This document shows positions 9,703 to 18,408 of a stretch of DNA of 59,785 nt, in pieces. How positions within the stretch are numbered: the first letter of the stretch is position 1; each line of letters starts with the position of its first letter. The notes beneath the pieces are model-generated. The model was given only the letters and a program-made list of their open reading frames with translations, searched no databases and was not told where the DNA came from. The translations under genes were made by a program, and so were the position numbers. This DNA comes from JAPYTY01 sp036338435 (GTDB taxonomy: Bacteria; Acidobacteriota; UBA6911; RPQK01; JADFOI01): positions 1 to 59,785 of the forward strand of contig JAYZCG010000012.1 in assembly GCA_036338435.1 (NCBI GenBank), given 5' to 3'.

Positions 9703-11262
9703 TCACTTTGCGTAATCAACAACACGCATTTCCCGAATCAGTGTTACCTTGATCTGTCCAGGATACTGGAGTTCACTTTCAATTTTCTTGGTGATATCCT
9801 TGCTTAACCAGAATGCCTCTTCATCAGAAATTTTACTACTCTCAACCATGACCCTAATTTCTCTGCCGGCCTGAAGGGCAAAAGCTTTTGAGACTCCTTC
9901 AAAAGCACCCGCCATTTCCTCTAATTGTTCCAATCTCTTAACATAGCTTTCCAGAACCTCACGGCGGGCCCCTGGCCGTGCAGATGAGGTAGCGTCCGCA
10001 GCTTGAACCAAGACCGCTTCAATAGTCTCAAATTCCACGTCAAAATGGTGAGCTTCAATCGCATGAACAACCTCAGGGCTTTCACCATGCTTCTGAGCTA
10101 ACTTCACTCCCAATTGCAAATGCGTTCCCTCCATGTCTCGATCCACAGCCTTTCCAACATCATGTAACAAGCCAGCGCGCTTACTGACAGAAACGTTTGC
10201 TCCAATTTCTCGGGCCATAATTCCGGCCAAATATGCCACTTCTCTGCTGTGGTAAAGAACATTTTGACCGTAGCTTGTCCGATATCTAAGCTTAGCAATC
10301 AATCGTAGAAGTTCTGGGTGAAGATCGTGAATACCCAAATCCAGAGCGACCTGCTCTCCATCTTCCAGGACACTCACCTCCATGTCCTTCTTTACCTTAG
10401 CTACCACCTCTTCAATCCGAGTGGGATGAATCCGTCCATCCTTAATTAGTTGCTCAATCGACAACCGAGCGATTTCTCTTCGCAACGGATCAAAGCCAGA
10501 CAAGATAACCGCTTCAGGCGTGTCGTCTACAATTAAATTTACTCCGGTTGCCTGCTCCAAAGCACGGATGTTCCTCCCCTCTCGTCCAATGATACGCCCT
10601 TTCATATCGTCAGAAGGCAAATCTACGACCGAGACAGAGGACTCTACCACGTGCTCTGCTGCACAACGCTGGATGGCCTGAGCTAAAACCTTTCTGGCCT
10701 CCCTTTTGGACTTCTCTCGGGCCTCATCCTCAACTCTCTTGGCCAGCATTGCTGCATCATGATGGGCACTTTCCTCAATAGCATCGAGTAATTTTTTCTT
10801 CGCCTCTTCTGCAGTCATACCTGCAACAGATTCCAACTGCCGGACCTGCTCCTCAATCAGCCCATTAAGTTTCTGCTGTTTTGACTCAGCGCTTTTTTCA
10901 CGATCCTCAACCTGGTTGAGACGCTGATCATGTTGCTCTTGGTCACGGGCAAGATTCTGCTCTAATGTTTGTAGGCTGTCCTCTTTTCTGCGAAGGCGTT
11001 GTTCCGAATCAGTCAGTTCCCGACGACGCTCCTGAACTTCTTTTTCCGTCTCGGACCGCAAGTTAAATATTTCGTCTTTTGCTTCTACCAGTTTCTCCTT
11101 TTTAATTCTTTCAGCTTCCCGTCGGGCCAATTGCTCAATTTCTTCCACCTGTTTTTTAGCAATGGCTATCCGGCGATCCGCATACCCAACCTTGACCACG
11201 AAGCCAAGGGCAACTACCCCAACTACCACTACCATGAGAACGACAAGCATGGACACTTCCAT
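9703..11262 (-). CDS. rny: Ribonuclease Y
   Basis: RNase Y is a membrane-anchored endoribonuclease that starts mRNA decay in bacteria lacking RNase E. The 519-residue protein has an N-terminal membrane helix (about 5-27), a long Arg/Glu-rich coiled coil (about 30-200), a KH domain with GRIIGREGRN, and an HD domain with LLHDVGKA and an EAHHFD motif. The ATG at 11262 is preceded by GGGAG at good spacing; an ATG four codons later would also keep the anchor. The 6S RNA gene lies just upstream, so rny may be read from the zapA/6S transcript or from its own promoter. Confidence 0.97.
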   Translation of the reverse strand: MEVSMLVVLMVVVVGVVALGFVVKVGYADRRIAIAKKQVEEIEQLARREAERIKKEKLVEAKDEIFNLRSETEKEVQERRRELTDSEQRLRRKEDSLQTLEQNLARDQEQHDQRLNQVEDREKSAESKQQKLNGLIEEQVRQLESVAGMTAEEAKKKLLDAIEESAHHDAAMLAKRVEDEAREKSKREARKVLAQAIQRCAAEHVVESSVSVVDLPSDDMKGRIIGREGRNIRALEQATGVNLIVDDTPEAVILSGFDPLRREIARLSIEQLIKDGRIHPTRIEEVVAKVKKDMEVSVLEDGEQVALDLGIHDLHPELLRLIAKLRYRTSYGQNVLYHSREVAYLAGIMAREIGANVSVSKRAGLLHDVGKAVDRDMEGTHLQLGVKLAQKHGESPEVVHAIEAHHFDVEFETIEAVLVQAADATSSARPGARREVLESYVKRLEQLEEMAGAFEGVSKAFALQAGREIRVMVESSKISDEEAFWLSKDITKKIESELQYPGQIKVTLIREMRVVDYAK

Positions 11263-11320
11263 AACATACTCCCAGATCTACATTGAAGTGCCGTCTAAAA
11301 GGAAGGCCAGACAGTAAGAA

Positions 11321-11500
11321 TCTCCCCCCACTGTGCCGTGTGATTCGCAAAATTGAACCTGCTTCTTAGGTGGGTATTCTACCTCTCACATTAGGTAATT
11401 CCCGAGATGGGAATTTCACACAATGAAAGGACACGAATTCCCGCAGGTTTGAGTGTTGGCTCAAATTCCACGCATCATCACAAACATTGCAGGGGACAAA
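11321..11500 (-). ncRNA. ssrS: 6S RNA (RNA polymerase regulator)
   Basis: The spacer between zapA and rny encodes on the minus strand an RNA of about 180 nt with a 6S architecture. The 5' end near 11496 (UCCCC) pairs with GGGGGA near 11328-11323. An about 10-bp closing helix forms between UGUUUGUGAU and AUCACACGGCA with one bulge. Farther in, AACCUGC pairs with GCAGGUU. A GAGCCAACA motif next to a small hairpin matches what I recall of 6S sequences. Position directly after zapA is the classic ssrS neighbourhood. 6S RNA mimics an open promoter and sequesters the housekeeping holoenzyme. Ends are approximate; I could not run a covariance model. Confidence 0.82.
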
Positions 11501-11521
11501 CATAACCGCAGATATACACCA

Positions 11522-11827
11522 TCAAGATGATTTTGTTCCAGTTAGAGGATCCAGCACAGCAATAAGTTTTTCACTTTTTTCGGACATAGCTTTTTCCAGA
11601 GTATCCAGCTCATTCTTCGCTGAAAAATAAGCATCAGTAATGTTCAAGGCTGCTAAAATAGCTACCTTAATACTGTCCACTGAAGAGGTGCTTTCGAATA
11701 CTTCTGTCATGGTCTTGTCAACATGCTGCGCTATGCGCTTAACGTATTCTGGATTGCCCCCACTACGTAACTGGTAAGTCTGATTGTAAATCTTGACTGT
11801 TGTCACTTGATCAGAATCTTCATCCAC
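11522..11827 (-). CDS. zapA: Cell division protein ZapA
   Basis: ZapA binds FtsZ and promotes bundling of Z-ring filaments. The 101-residue protein carries the family pattern: an N-terminal beta region (TTVKIYNQTYQLRSGG), the NPEYVKRIAQHVDK motif, then a helix and C-terminal coiled coil. It follows the ZapB-like gene by 12 nt and precedes the 6S RNA, an arrangement seen widely in bacteria. It is short but the match is specific. Confidence 0.92.
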   Translation of the reverse strand: MDEDSDQVTTVKIYNQTYQLRSGGNPEYVKRIAQHVDKTMTEVFESTSSVDSIKVAILAALNITDAYFSAKNELDTLEKAMSEKSEKLIAVLDPLTGTKSS

Positions 11828-11839
11828 GGTCTTCTCCGC

Positions 11840-12097
11840 CTACGACTGGCTTGTTTTTTCCAGGGCAACTACCTTCTCCATAACTTTCTTTGCCCTCGAC
11901 TGAATTTCCAGACGGTCATCATTCAATTGTTTTATCAATTTACTCTTATAATTGTTCTCTCCCTTAGCTTTTTCAAGACTATTCTTCAATTGTTCAATCT
12001 CCTCCTTTAGATCACTGTTTGTACTTTGAAGACTGCTCAGCAAACGGGCCGCATCCATAACACGACTTTCCAAATCTTCAAGAGCTTTAGTCGACAT
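11840..12097 (-). CDS. ZapB-like coiled-coil cell division protein
   Basis: This 85-residue protein is predicted to be almost all coiled coil (LEDLESRV..., LKEEIEQLKNSLEKAK). It sits 2 nt after pheT and 12 nt before zapA. Small coiled-coil proteins in this slot are usually labelled ZapB-like, and ZapB cooperates with ZapA at the Z ring. Sequence alone cannot separate it from other short coiled coils, so the name rests mainly on context. Confidence 0.75.
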   Translation of the reverse strand: MSTKALEDLESRVMDAARLLSSLQSTNSDLKEEIEQLKNSLEKAKGENNYKSKLIKQLNDDRLEIQSRAKKVMEKVVALEKTSQS

Positions 12098-12099
12098 AG

Positions 12100-14172
12100 C
12101 TACTGCGAACGAGCCTCCACGGAGAAGATCTCTTGCAACGCCGACAAAACATCATCGGTATGGCTATTTACCTCCCCCTGCGTTAACATTTTATCCGGAT
12201 TGGCAAAGGTCAAGCGTATCGCTAGACTAACCTTGCCCTTAGGAAGCCTCTGGCCCTGGTAGAGATCAAGGAGCTGCACGCCGCAAAGATCCGGTACGTC
12301 CATGTTCTCAACGGCTTCGACCATTCTAGAGTATTCTACTTTTTTGTCAACGACAAAAGAAAGATCTCTCTCTACCGAAGGCAATTTACCAAGGCTTTGA
12401 TACTCAGTCCGACAAAGTGGAGTTTCATACAACGGTTCCAAAAATAGTTCAGCAACCAATACTGGATCCGCAAATTTGTAGGCCTCTTGAAGCTCGGGAT
12501 GAAGTTGTCCAAGAACCCCAAGAGCTTGCCCATCCAACGCAACCTGGGCAGCAACACCAGGATGAAGAAAGGAAGGATTGGAAGTCTTTTGAAACTGGGA
12601 TTTCAAGCCCAGATTTGACATTAAGCATTCCACAATTCCTTTAAGATGATGAAAATGAAACTCATCCTGAGAACTATCCCAGAAAGGCTGACAAAATGCT
12701 CCACTGGCTACCAGACCGAGTCTGGAGATTTCCTGAAGGGTTTTTCCATTAGTCGATTGATCAGGAATAAAGACTTTTCCAAATTCAAAGAGACGAATAT
12801 TCTTGTTTCCATGATTAAGGTTGTGCCTCAACGCCTCAACTAGTCCGGGAACAAGACTCGTACGTAGATGAGTTTCCTCTTCCGTTAGTGGATTAGAAAT
12901 AGCCGCCATATGGGGAGTTTCCCCCCAAAAAAGTTGCTCCCGTGGAATATTTGTAAAAACGTAGTTAAAGGCTTCTACAAATCCGACCCCGCCCAAAACG
13001 CCAAGTAAGACCTGATCATGACTGCGGGTAGAATCAAATCTTCCGGCCTGGGGGGCCTCCGGATAAGTACTTTTAATTCGATCATATCCATAATGCCGGG
13101 TTACCTCTTCCACAAGATCATCTTCTATCTCCACATCGACACGAAAGCTAGGCACCTGGATCTGCCAACTATGTTGTTCACTATCGGAAACAACAAAATT
13201 TAAATGCGTTAGCGTGTTGGTTACGAACTCAGCATCCATCGAAACTCCGACAACCTTTTCAATGCGATCCTGACGCAAGGAAATTGGTTCCTTGAGCTGA
13301 GGATTGGGATATTCGTCTACAGTCACACCTTCCATAACTCCACCTGCTATTTCCTGAATCAAGTAACAAGTACGGTTTAAGGCCTTAACTGGAATCTCAG
13401 GGTCGGCACCCCGTTCAAACCGAAATGAAGCTTCTGAGCGAATCCCCAGTGCTTTTGCAGCACTCCGCACCACATCTCTATCAAAGTACGCACTCTCTAG
13501 AAGGACTATCTCGGTTGATTCAGATATTTCAGTTTCCGCTCCTCCCATCACTCCAGCTAGAGCTACCGGCTGTTTAGCATCACAGACTACTAGCATAGAC
13601 GAATCAAGTTGCCGCTCAATCCCATCCAGGGTAGTGAGTACTTCCCCTGATCTAGCTTGGCGAACTACGATACGGTTCTCTGCTAGCTTTTTATAATCAA
13701 AGGCATGTAGAGGATGTCCCATTTCCATAAGCACATAATTAGTAATATCCACAATGTTGTTGATGGGTCTTTGTCCTATGGCATCCAAACGATTTCTAAG
13801 CCACTCCGGAGATTCCTCTACCTTGACTCCAGAGATAACCCTGGCAGCATAGCGCGGACATAGATTTATGTTCTCGATGTCCACCTGAGTAGATAGAGGA
13901 GATGACTCATTAACTCTATCGGGCGAGGAAAAATTGGGGGAATTGAGTGGCCTCAAAAACTGTGCAGCAATCTCCCGAGCTACTCCAAGATGATTCAAGC
14001 AATCGGGACGATTGGTGGTTACATCAAGATCCAATACAGAATCGTTCTCAAGCTCGACCACTTCCTCAACAGCTAAACCCACTCGGGTAAGTGCTTCTGC
14101 AAGGCCTTGGACATCAATACCTAGTTCCCCAATGTCGACAAATTCTTGAAGCCATTGACAACTTACCTTCAT
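12100..14172 (-). CDS. pheT: Phenylalanyl-tRNA synthetase beta subunit (short form)
   Basis: PheT is the beta chain of the (alpha-beta)2 PheRS; it binds tRNA-Phe and edits Tyr-tRNA-Phe. The 690-residue protein passes from the B1 start (MKVSCQWLQEFV) directly to the VTTNRPDCLNHLGVAREIA region. It therefore lacks the roughly 110-residue OB/EMAP-like tRNA-binding insert found near residue 40 of the 790-800-residue form. B3/B4 and B5 regions are present, and the C-terminal anticodon-binding domain is recognisable (LGKLPSVERDLSFVVD). It lies 17 nt after pheS. Confidence 0.95.
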   Translation of the reverse strand: MKVSCQWLQEFVDIGELGIDVQGLAEALTRVGLAVEEVVELENDSVLDLDVTTNRPDCLNHLGVAREIAAQFLRPLNSPNFSSPDRVNESSPLSTQVDIENINLCPRYAARVISGVKVEESPEWLRNRLDAIGQRPINNIVDITNYVLMEMGHPLHAFDYKKLAENRIVVRQARSGEVLTTLDGIERQLDSSMLVVCDAKQPVALAGVMGGAETEISESTEIVLLESAYFDRDVVRSAAKALGIRSEASFRFERGADPEIPVKALNRTCYLIQEIAGGVMEGVTVDEYPNPQLKEPISLRQDRIEKVVGVSMDAEFVTNTLTHLNFVVSDSEQHSWQIQVPSFRVDVEIEDDLVEEVTRHYGYDRIKSTYPEAPQAGRFDSTRSHDQVLLGVLGGVGFVEAFNYVFTNIPREQLFWGETPHMAAISNPLTEEETHLRTSLVPGLVEALRHNLNHGNKNIRLFEFGKVFIPDQSTNGKTLQEISRLGLVASGAFCQPFWDSSQDEFHFHHLKGIVECLMSNLGLKSQFQKTSNPSFLHPGVAAQVALDGQALGVLGQLHPELQEAYKFADPVLVAELFLEPLYETPLCRTEYQSLGKLPSVERDLSFVVDKKVEYSRMVEAVENMDVPDLCGVQLLDLYQGQRLPKGKVSLAIRLTFANPDKMLTQGEVNSHTDDVLSALQEIFSVEARSQ

Positions 14173-14189
14173 CTTACCAACTCACAGAG

Positions 14190-15221
14190 CTAAAACTGAC
14201 TGAGAAAACGAATATCATTTTCAAAAAACAAACGTAAATCATCTACCTTGTATTTCAGAATCGCGATCCGATCAATACCCATTCCCCAAGCAAATCCTGT
14301 ATATTGTTCACTGTCATATCCCACCATTTTAAACACTTTAGGGTGTACCATGCCAGCGCCCATTATTTCGATCCAACCACTGCTTTTACACACTTTACAA
14401 CTCCCGCCGGCACAGAAAATACAGCTTATATCAACCTCTGCTCCAGGCTCCACAAACGGGAAATAGCTTGGTCTAAATCGCACCTGGATATCAGTAGAAA
14501 ATAATTCCTTTAAAAAGATCTCTAAGGTCCCCTTAAGATCCGCCAAGGTAATCCCTTTGTCGACTACCAAGCCCTCCATCTGGTGAAACATTGGACTGTG
14601 AGTCGCATCAACCGCATCACGTCGAAAAACACGCCCAGGAACTACGATGCGAATAGGTGGATCTTGCTTTTCCATAGTTCGGATCTGTACTGGAGAAGTA
14701 TGGGTGCGAAGCAATAGAGTATCGGAAAGGTACAAGGTGTCTTGGTCGTCACGGGCAGGATGACCCTGAGGAATGTTGAGAGCTTCAAAATTGTAGTAAT
14801 CAGATTCTAACTCTGGCCCAGTCAGGATAGTAAAACCCATCCGAACAGAGATGTCTTCCATCTCTTGACGCACCTTCCTCAAAGGATGAATGCCACCGAT
14901 CGCGAAGGGATAACCAGGTAAAGTGACATCAATGTTCTCCTGACTCAGCTTAACTTCACGCTCTTTTCCTTTAAATTTATTCTGTTGTTCGGACAGAGCT
15001 GACTGCACCTGGCTTTTGAGATCATTGAGTTGTTGGCCCACCACTGATCTATCTTCGGAAGAAAGATCTCCAAGTGTTTTCAACTCTAAGCTGATAAGCC
15101 CATTTTTTCTGCTTAAGTACTTATCTTTGAGACGGGATAGAGCATCCAAGCTGGAGATATGCTCCAGATCGTGACAAAACCTATCCCATAAAGGGTGCGT
15201 GCTATCTCGAGCGGATTCCAT
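14190..15221 (-). CDS. pheS: Phenylalanyl-tRNA synthetase alpha subunit
   Basis: PheS is the catalytic class II subunit of PheRS. The 343-residue protein has an N-terminal coiled coil (about 1-95), motif 2 around RVFRRDAVDATHSPMFHQMEG, the cysteine-rich CIFCAGGSCKVC segment leading to GAGMVHP, and motif 3 GMGIDRIAILKY. Length is normal. It follows rplT in the conserved thrS-infC-rpmI-rplT-pheS-pheT order, with a 72-nt gap. Confidence 0.97.
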   Translation of the reverse strand: MESARDSTHPLWDRFCHDLEHISSLDALSRLKDKYLSRKNGLISLELKTLGDLSSEDRSVVGQQLNDLKSQVQSALSEQQNKFKGKEREVKLSQENIDVTLPGYPFAIGGIHPLRKVRQEMEDISVRMGFTILTGPELESDYYNFEALNIPQGHPARDDQDTLYLSDTLLLRTHTSPVQIRTMEKQDPPIRIVVPGRVFRRDAVDATHSPMFHQMEGLVVDKGITLADLKGTLEIFLKELFSTDIQVRFRPSYFPFVEPGAEVDISCIFCAGGSCKVCKSSGWIEIMGAGMVHPKVFKMVGYDSEQYTGFAWGMGIDRIAILKYKVDDLRLFFENDIRFLSQF

Positions 15222-15293
15222 GATCGTTAAGGGCCGAGTTAGTGAGTTCGGTAGCCATCCAGGATCCAGTGTACCTAACTATCGGCGCACAAG

Positions 15294-15653
15294 TTAGTCA
15301 GAGATTGCCTCTTTAGCCGTCTGGACAATCTGTTTGAATGCCCCTCGGTCGCTCACCGCTAAATCCGCAAGCACCTTCCTATTCAACTCGATACCCGCCT
15401 TCTTCAGACCATAGATAAACTGACTGTAGGAAAACCCATGTTGCCTAGCAGCTGCCCCAATGCGAATAATCCAAAGTCTACGGAAGGACCTCTTTTTCTG
15501 TCTTCGATCCCTATAAGCATACGAACCCGATTTCAAGAGTTGCTCCTTGGCGGATCGTCTTAACTTACTTTTTGTTCCCCAATACCCCTTTGCCTCTTTG
15601 AGTATTTTCTTTCGGCGCTGGAGTCGTTTGGTCCCACGTTTTACTCGAGCCAT
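15294..15653 (-). CDS. rplT: Ribosomal protein L20
   Basis: L20 is a basic 50S protein needed early in large-subunit assembly and in many bacteria represses its own operon. The 119-residue product begins MARVKRGTKRLQRRKKILK and shows the RDRRQKKRSFRRLWI and ARQHGFSYSQFIYGLKKAGI blocks typical of L20. It follows rpmI by 10 nt. I saw no recognisable L20 leader structure in the short upstream spacers. Confidence 0.98.
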   Translation of the reverse strand: MARVKRGTKRLQRRKKILKEAKGYWGTKSKLRRSAKEQLLKSGSYAYRDRRQKKRSFRRLWIIRIGAAARQHGFSYSQFIYGLKKAGIELNRKVLADLAVSDRGAFKQIVQTAKEAISD

Positions 15654-15663
15654 AACTATAAAC

Positions 15664-15858
15664 CTATTGTAATTTCAACATCATTTTGACACGCTTTTCA
15701 TCGGCACCACTTACTCCTGCCGACTTCTTCAAACCACGTTTCCGCTTTGAGGACTTCTTCGTCAAGATGTGACTATGATGACTGTGCTGCCTCTTTATCT
15801 TTCCAGATCCGGTCAATTTAAACCGTTTAGCCGCTGCTCTTTTTGTGCGCTGTTTCAT
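15664..15858 (-). CDS. rpmI: Ribosomal protein L35
   Basis: A 64-residue, very basic protein with the L35 pattern: K-rich start (MKQRTKRAAAKRFKLTGSGKIKR), then SHILTKKSSKRKR and a C-terminal VKMML. It sits between infC (2 nt upstream) and rplT, the universal order for these three genes. Confidence 0.97.
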   Translation of the reverse strand: MKQRTKRAAAKRFKLTGSGKIKRQHSHHSHILTKKSSKRKRGLKKSAGVSGADEKRVKMMLKLQ

Positions 15859-15860
15859 CT

Positions 15861-16373
15861 CTAAGCCTGTTTTTTGGGGTTGAGAATCATTGTCATCATG
15901 TGTCCCTCTAACTTAGGAGCTCTTTCTACATCTGCAATACCTTCTAATTCTTCCATCAAACGCCGTAAAATCTGCTCTCCAATCTCTGCATGAGTAACTT
16001 CCCGCCCCCGAAACATAACCGTGGCTTTCACTTTATTCTCGTCTTTCATAAACCTGACTATATGCTTTTTCTTGAACTGAAAATCATGCTCGTCAATTTT
16101 GGGTCGAAACTTAACTTCTTTAACCTGAATTATTTTTTGATTCTTTTTTGCTTCTTGGGCTCGCTTACGCTGTTCATAACGGTACTTTCCAATATCCATG
16201 ATACGACACACTGGAGGCTGTGCCGTTGGTGCGACTTCAACCAAGTCCAGCACCCTTTCTTCTGCAAGACCGAGGGCTTCCCCGGTTTTCATAACACCTA
16301 ATTGACTCCCATCCTCATCAATCACTCGGACTTCACGAGCTCTTATCTGATGATTTACCCGAGTTCTACTGAT
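15861..16373 (-). CDS. infC: Translation initiation factor IF-3, apparent AUC start codon
   Basis: IF3 keeps ribosomal subunits apart and proofreads start codons. The C-terminal IF3 domain is clear (QVKEVKFRPKIDEHDFQFK, RGREVTHAEIG). A GTG at 16325 falls inside the conserved VIDEDGSQLG segment, so translation must begin earlier. Upstream the frame is open back to a TAG at 16389-16387. It holds the expected N-terminal block (RVNHQIRAREVRVIDEDG) but no ATG, GTG or TTG. The ATC at 16373-16371 lies 6 nt after a perfect AGGAGG and gives a 170-residue IF3 starting (M)SRTRVNHQ. E. coli infC uses AUU, so a poor start codon fits known IF3 autocontrol. Confidence 0.93.
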   Translation of the reverse strand: MSRTRVNHQIRAREVRVIDEDGSQLGVMKTGEALGLAEERVLDLVEVAPTAQPPVCRIMDIGKYRYEQRKRAQEAKKNQKIIQVKEVKFRPKIDEHDFQFKKKHIVRFMKDENKVKATVMFRGREVTHAEIGEQILRRLMEELEGIADVERAPKLEGHMMTMILNPKKQA

Positions 16374-16379
16374 GCCTTT

Positions 16380-16385
16380 CCTCCT
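16380..16385 (-). promoter_or_regulatory. Shine-Dalgarno AGGAGG that sets the infC start
   Basis: A perfect AGGAGG on the minus strand ends 6 nt before the ATC at 16373. An in-frame TAG lies directly upstream. No standard start codon occurs between the site and the conserved IF3 region, so this site supports the AUC assignment. Confidence 0.85.
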
Positions 16386-16439
16386 CTAATTTAATACCCT
16401 AACTCATCGAGCCACATCGGCCCATCCTGCACGCTTGAG

Positions 16440-18257
16440 CTATTGTCTCAAATCATCTTGCAAGATTGTATCCTTTTTATTGATCAAATCATGCACCATA
16501 TCGGCAAACTCTTCAATACCCATGGATCCCTGTTCACCTTCCGCACGACTTCGAACAGCTACTGTACCATCTTCGGCCTCTCGCTCACCAACTACAAGCA
16601 TGTACGGAAGCTTTTGCATTTGGGCTGCACGAATCTTGTAACCTAACTTTTCATTTCTCACATCAGCCTCGACCCTGAGCCCTGCATGCCGCTCTTTAAG
16701 TTGTGCAATCACTTGATCCACATAGGAATGAACTTTCTCGCTAACCGGAATGATCATAACCTGAATCGGTGCTAACCAAAGTGGGAAGGCACCCCCATAG
16801 TGTTCTATCAGAACACCTACAAACCGCTCTAGGGAACCCAATAGAGCACGATGAATCATAATGACAGGATAGTCCTTGGAGTCTTTTCCCACATATGTAA
16901 CGTTAAAACGTTCAGGCAAACTGAAATCGAACTGGAAGGTACTCAGCTGCCAAGAACGACCCAAAGCGTCAATTAATTCGACATCAATTTTAGGACCATA
17001 AAACGCCGCTTCTCCTTCACACTTTTCATAGGCCCATTTCTTTTGTTTCAATGCCTCAATCAGAACCGCTTCGGCACTTTCCCAATTCTCCGTCTGGCCT
17101 GCGTAATCCCCTGGCTTGTTCGGATCCCAAACTGAAAGTGTTACCTTGTAGGAATCAAATCCAAAACTCTCCAGAATATGTTGAGCCAAATCGAGAGTCT
17201 GTACAACTTCATCCAACACCTGATCGGGACGACAAAAGATATGGGCATCGTCTTGAGTAAACCCACGTACTCTGAGCATCCCATGAAGAGTCCCTGATTT
17301 TTCATTACGGTACACCGTTCCAAACTCGGCAAGCCTGACTGGCAGTTCACGATAACTCCGCTTGTTCGATTTGTAGATCAGAATGTGCCCTGGACAATTC
17401 ATGGGCTTCAGAACATATTCTTCCTCCCCTAGGGGTAGCGTATACATATTCTCCAGAAAATACTCATAATGCCCAGAAATCTTCCACAAATCACTCTTAG
17501 CAATATGAGGTGTGTAGACGAATTGATATCCTTTGCTCTGTAACTCTTGTCGTAAAAAATCTTCTATCAGTTGTCTAACAGTTGCACCTTTAGGGTGCCA
17601 AAAAATTAACCCAGGAGCCACCTGATCCTGAATCCTGTACAGGTCAAGCTCTTTTCCAAGCTTACGATGATCGCGCTTGAGTGCTTCTTCAAGTCTGTCC
17701 AGGTGGCTGGCGAGTTCTGCTTCTTCAAAAAAAGCAGTACCATAGACCCGTTGCAATTGCTCTCGATGTTCATCTCCTTTCCAGTAAGACCCAGCTACAG
17801 ATAGGAGTTTAAATACACCGAGATGTGATGTGGATAACACATGGGGGCCGGTACAAAAATCGACGAGATTCCCCAATTTATAACATGACAGAACCTGCCC
17901 TGTACGTTCTTCAATCAACTCCGTCTTTAAGCATTCTCCTTGACCATGAAAAAAACTCACAGCCTCTTCTCTGTCTACAATCGACGGTTCGAAAGATAAA
18001 TCCTGCCCCTTTAACTCCACCATCTTCTCCTCAATTTTTACCAAATCATCTTCAGTCAAACGGTGGGGGGTCTGAAAATCGTAGTAAAAGCCCTCGCTCG
18101 TGGCAGGACCTATCCCCAGATGCACGTCCGGAAATAAGTCCATTACGGCCAGAGCCATTAAATGAGAAGTGGAGTGACGAAGGATTTCTAATGTTTCCTG
18201 AGAATCCTCCACCACGGCAATCTTGCCGTCCTTATCAATCGTCTGCAGCGATATCAT
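16440..18257 (-). CDS. thrS: Threonyl-tRNA synthetase lacking the TGS domain
   Basis: ThrRS charges tRNA-Thr and edits mischarged Ser-tRNA-Thr. The 605-residue protein starts just before the editing domain. HSTSHL and DFCTGPH supply the editing-site histidines and cysteine, followed by the class II core (motif 2 around YRNEKSGTLHGMLRVRGFTQDDAHIFC, motif 3 HRALLGSLERF) and the C-terminal anticodon domain. The usual N-terminal TGS domain of about 60 residues is missing: a TAG lies immediately before the ATG. It leads the thrS-infC-rpmI-rplT-pheS-pheT block, 35 nt downstream of a tRNA-Val gene. Confidence 0.96.
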   Translation of the reverse strand: MISLQTIDKDGKIAVVEDSQETLEILRHSTSHLMALAVMDLFPDVHLGIGPATSEGFYYDFQTPHRLTEDDLVKIEEKMVELKGQDLSFEPSIVDREEAVSFFHGQGECLKTELIEERTGQVLSCYKLGNLVDFCTGPHVLSTSHLGVFKLLSVAGSYWKGDEHREQLQRVYGTAFFEEAELASHLDRLEEALKRDHRKLGKELDLYRIQDQVAPGLIFWHPKGATVRQLIEDFLRQELQSKGYQFVYTPHIAKSDLWKISGHYEYFLENMYTLPLGEEEYVLKPMNCPGHILIYKSNKRSYRELPVRLAEFGTVYRNEKSGTLHGMLRVRGFTQDDAHIFCRPDQVLDEVVQTLDLAQHILESFGFDSYKVTLSVWDPNKPGDYAGQTENWESAEAVLIEALKQKKWAYEKCEGEAAFYGPKIDVELIDALGRSWQLSTFQFDFSLPERFNVTYVGKDSKDYPVIMIHRALLGSLERFVGVLIEHYGGAFPLWLAPIQVMIIPVSEKVHSYVDQVIAQLKERHAGLRVEADVRNEKLGYKIRAAQMQKLPYMLVVGEREAEDGTVAVRSRAEGEQGSMGIEEFADMVHDLINKKDTILQDDLRQ

Positions 18258-18292
18258 CTATTCTTTTCTATTTCCTGCTCAAAACAAAAAAA

Positions 18293-18367
18293 TGGTAGGT
18301 GCGAGCGGATTTGAACCGCTGGCCCCTTCCGTGTCAAGGAAGTGCTCTTCCCCTGAGCTACGCACCT
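18293..18367 (-). tRNA. tRNA-Val (anticodon GAC), CCA encoded
   Basis: A full cloverleaf folds on the minus strand: acceptor AGGTGCG/CGCACCT, D-stem GCTC/GAGC, anticodon stem CTTCC/GGAAG with loop TTGACAC (anticodon GAC), and T-arm AGCGG-TTCAAAT-CCGCT. The discriminator A and CCA are encoded. GAC reads the valine codons GUC and GUU. The first pair is A-U, slightly unusual. The gene lies just upstream of thrS on the same strand. Confidence 0.95.
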
Positions 18368-18408
18368 ACGAACCTAACTATCAGTGGTCGACAAATGGAA
18401 ATAGGCAG

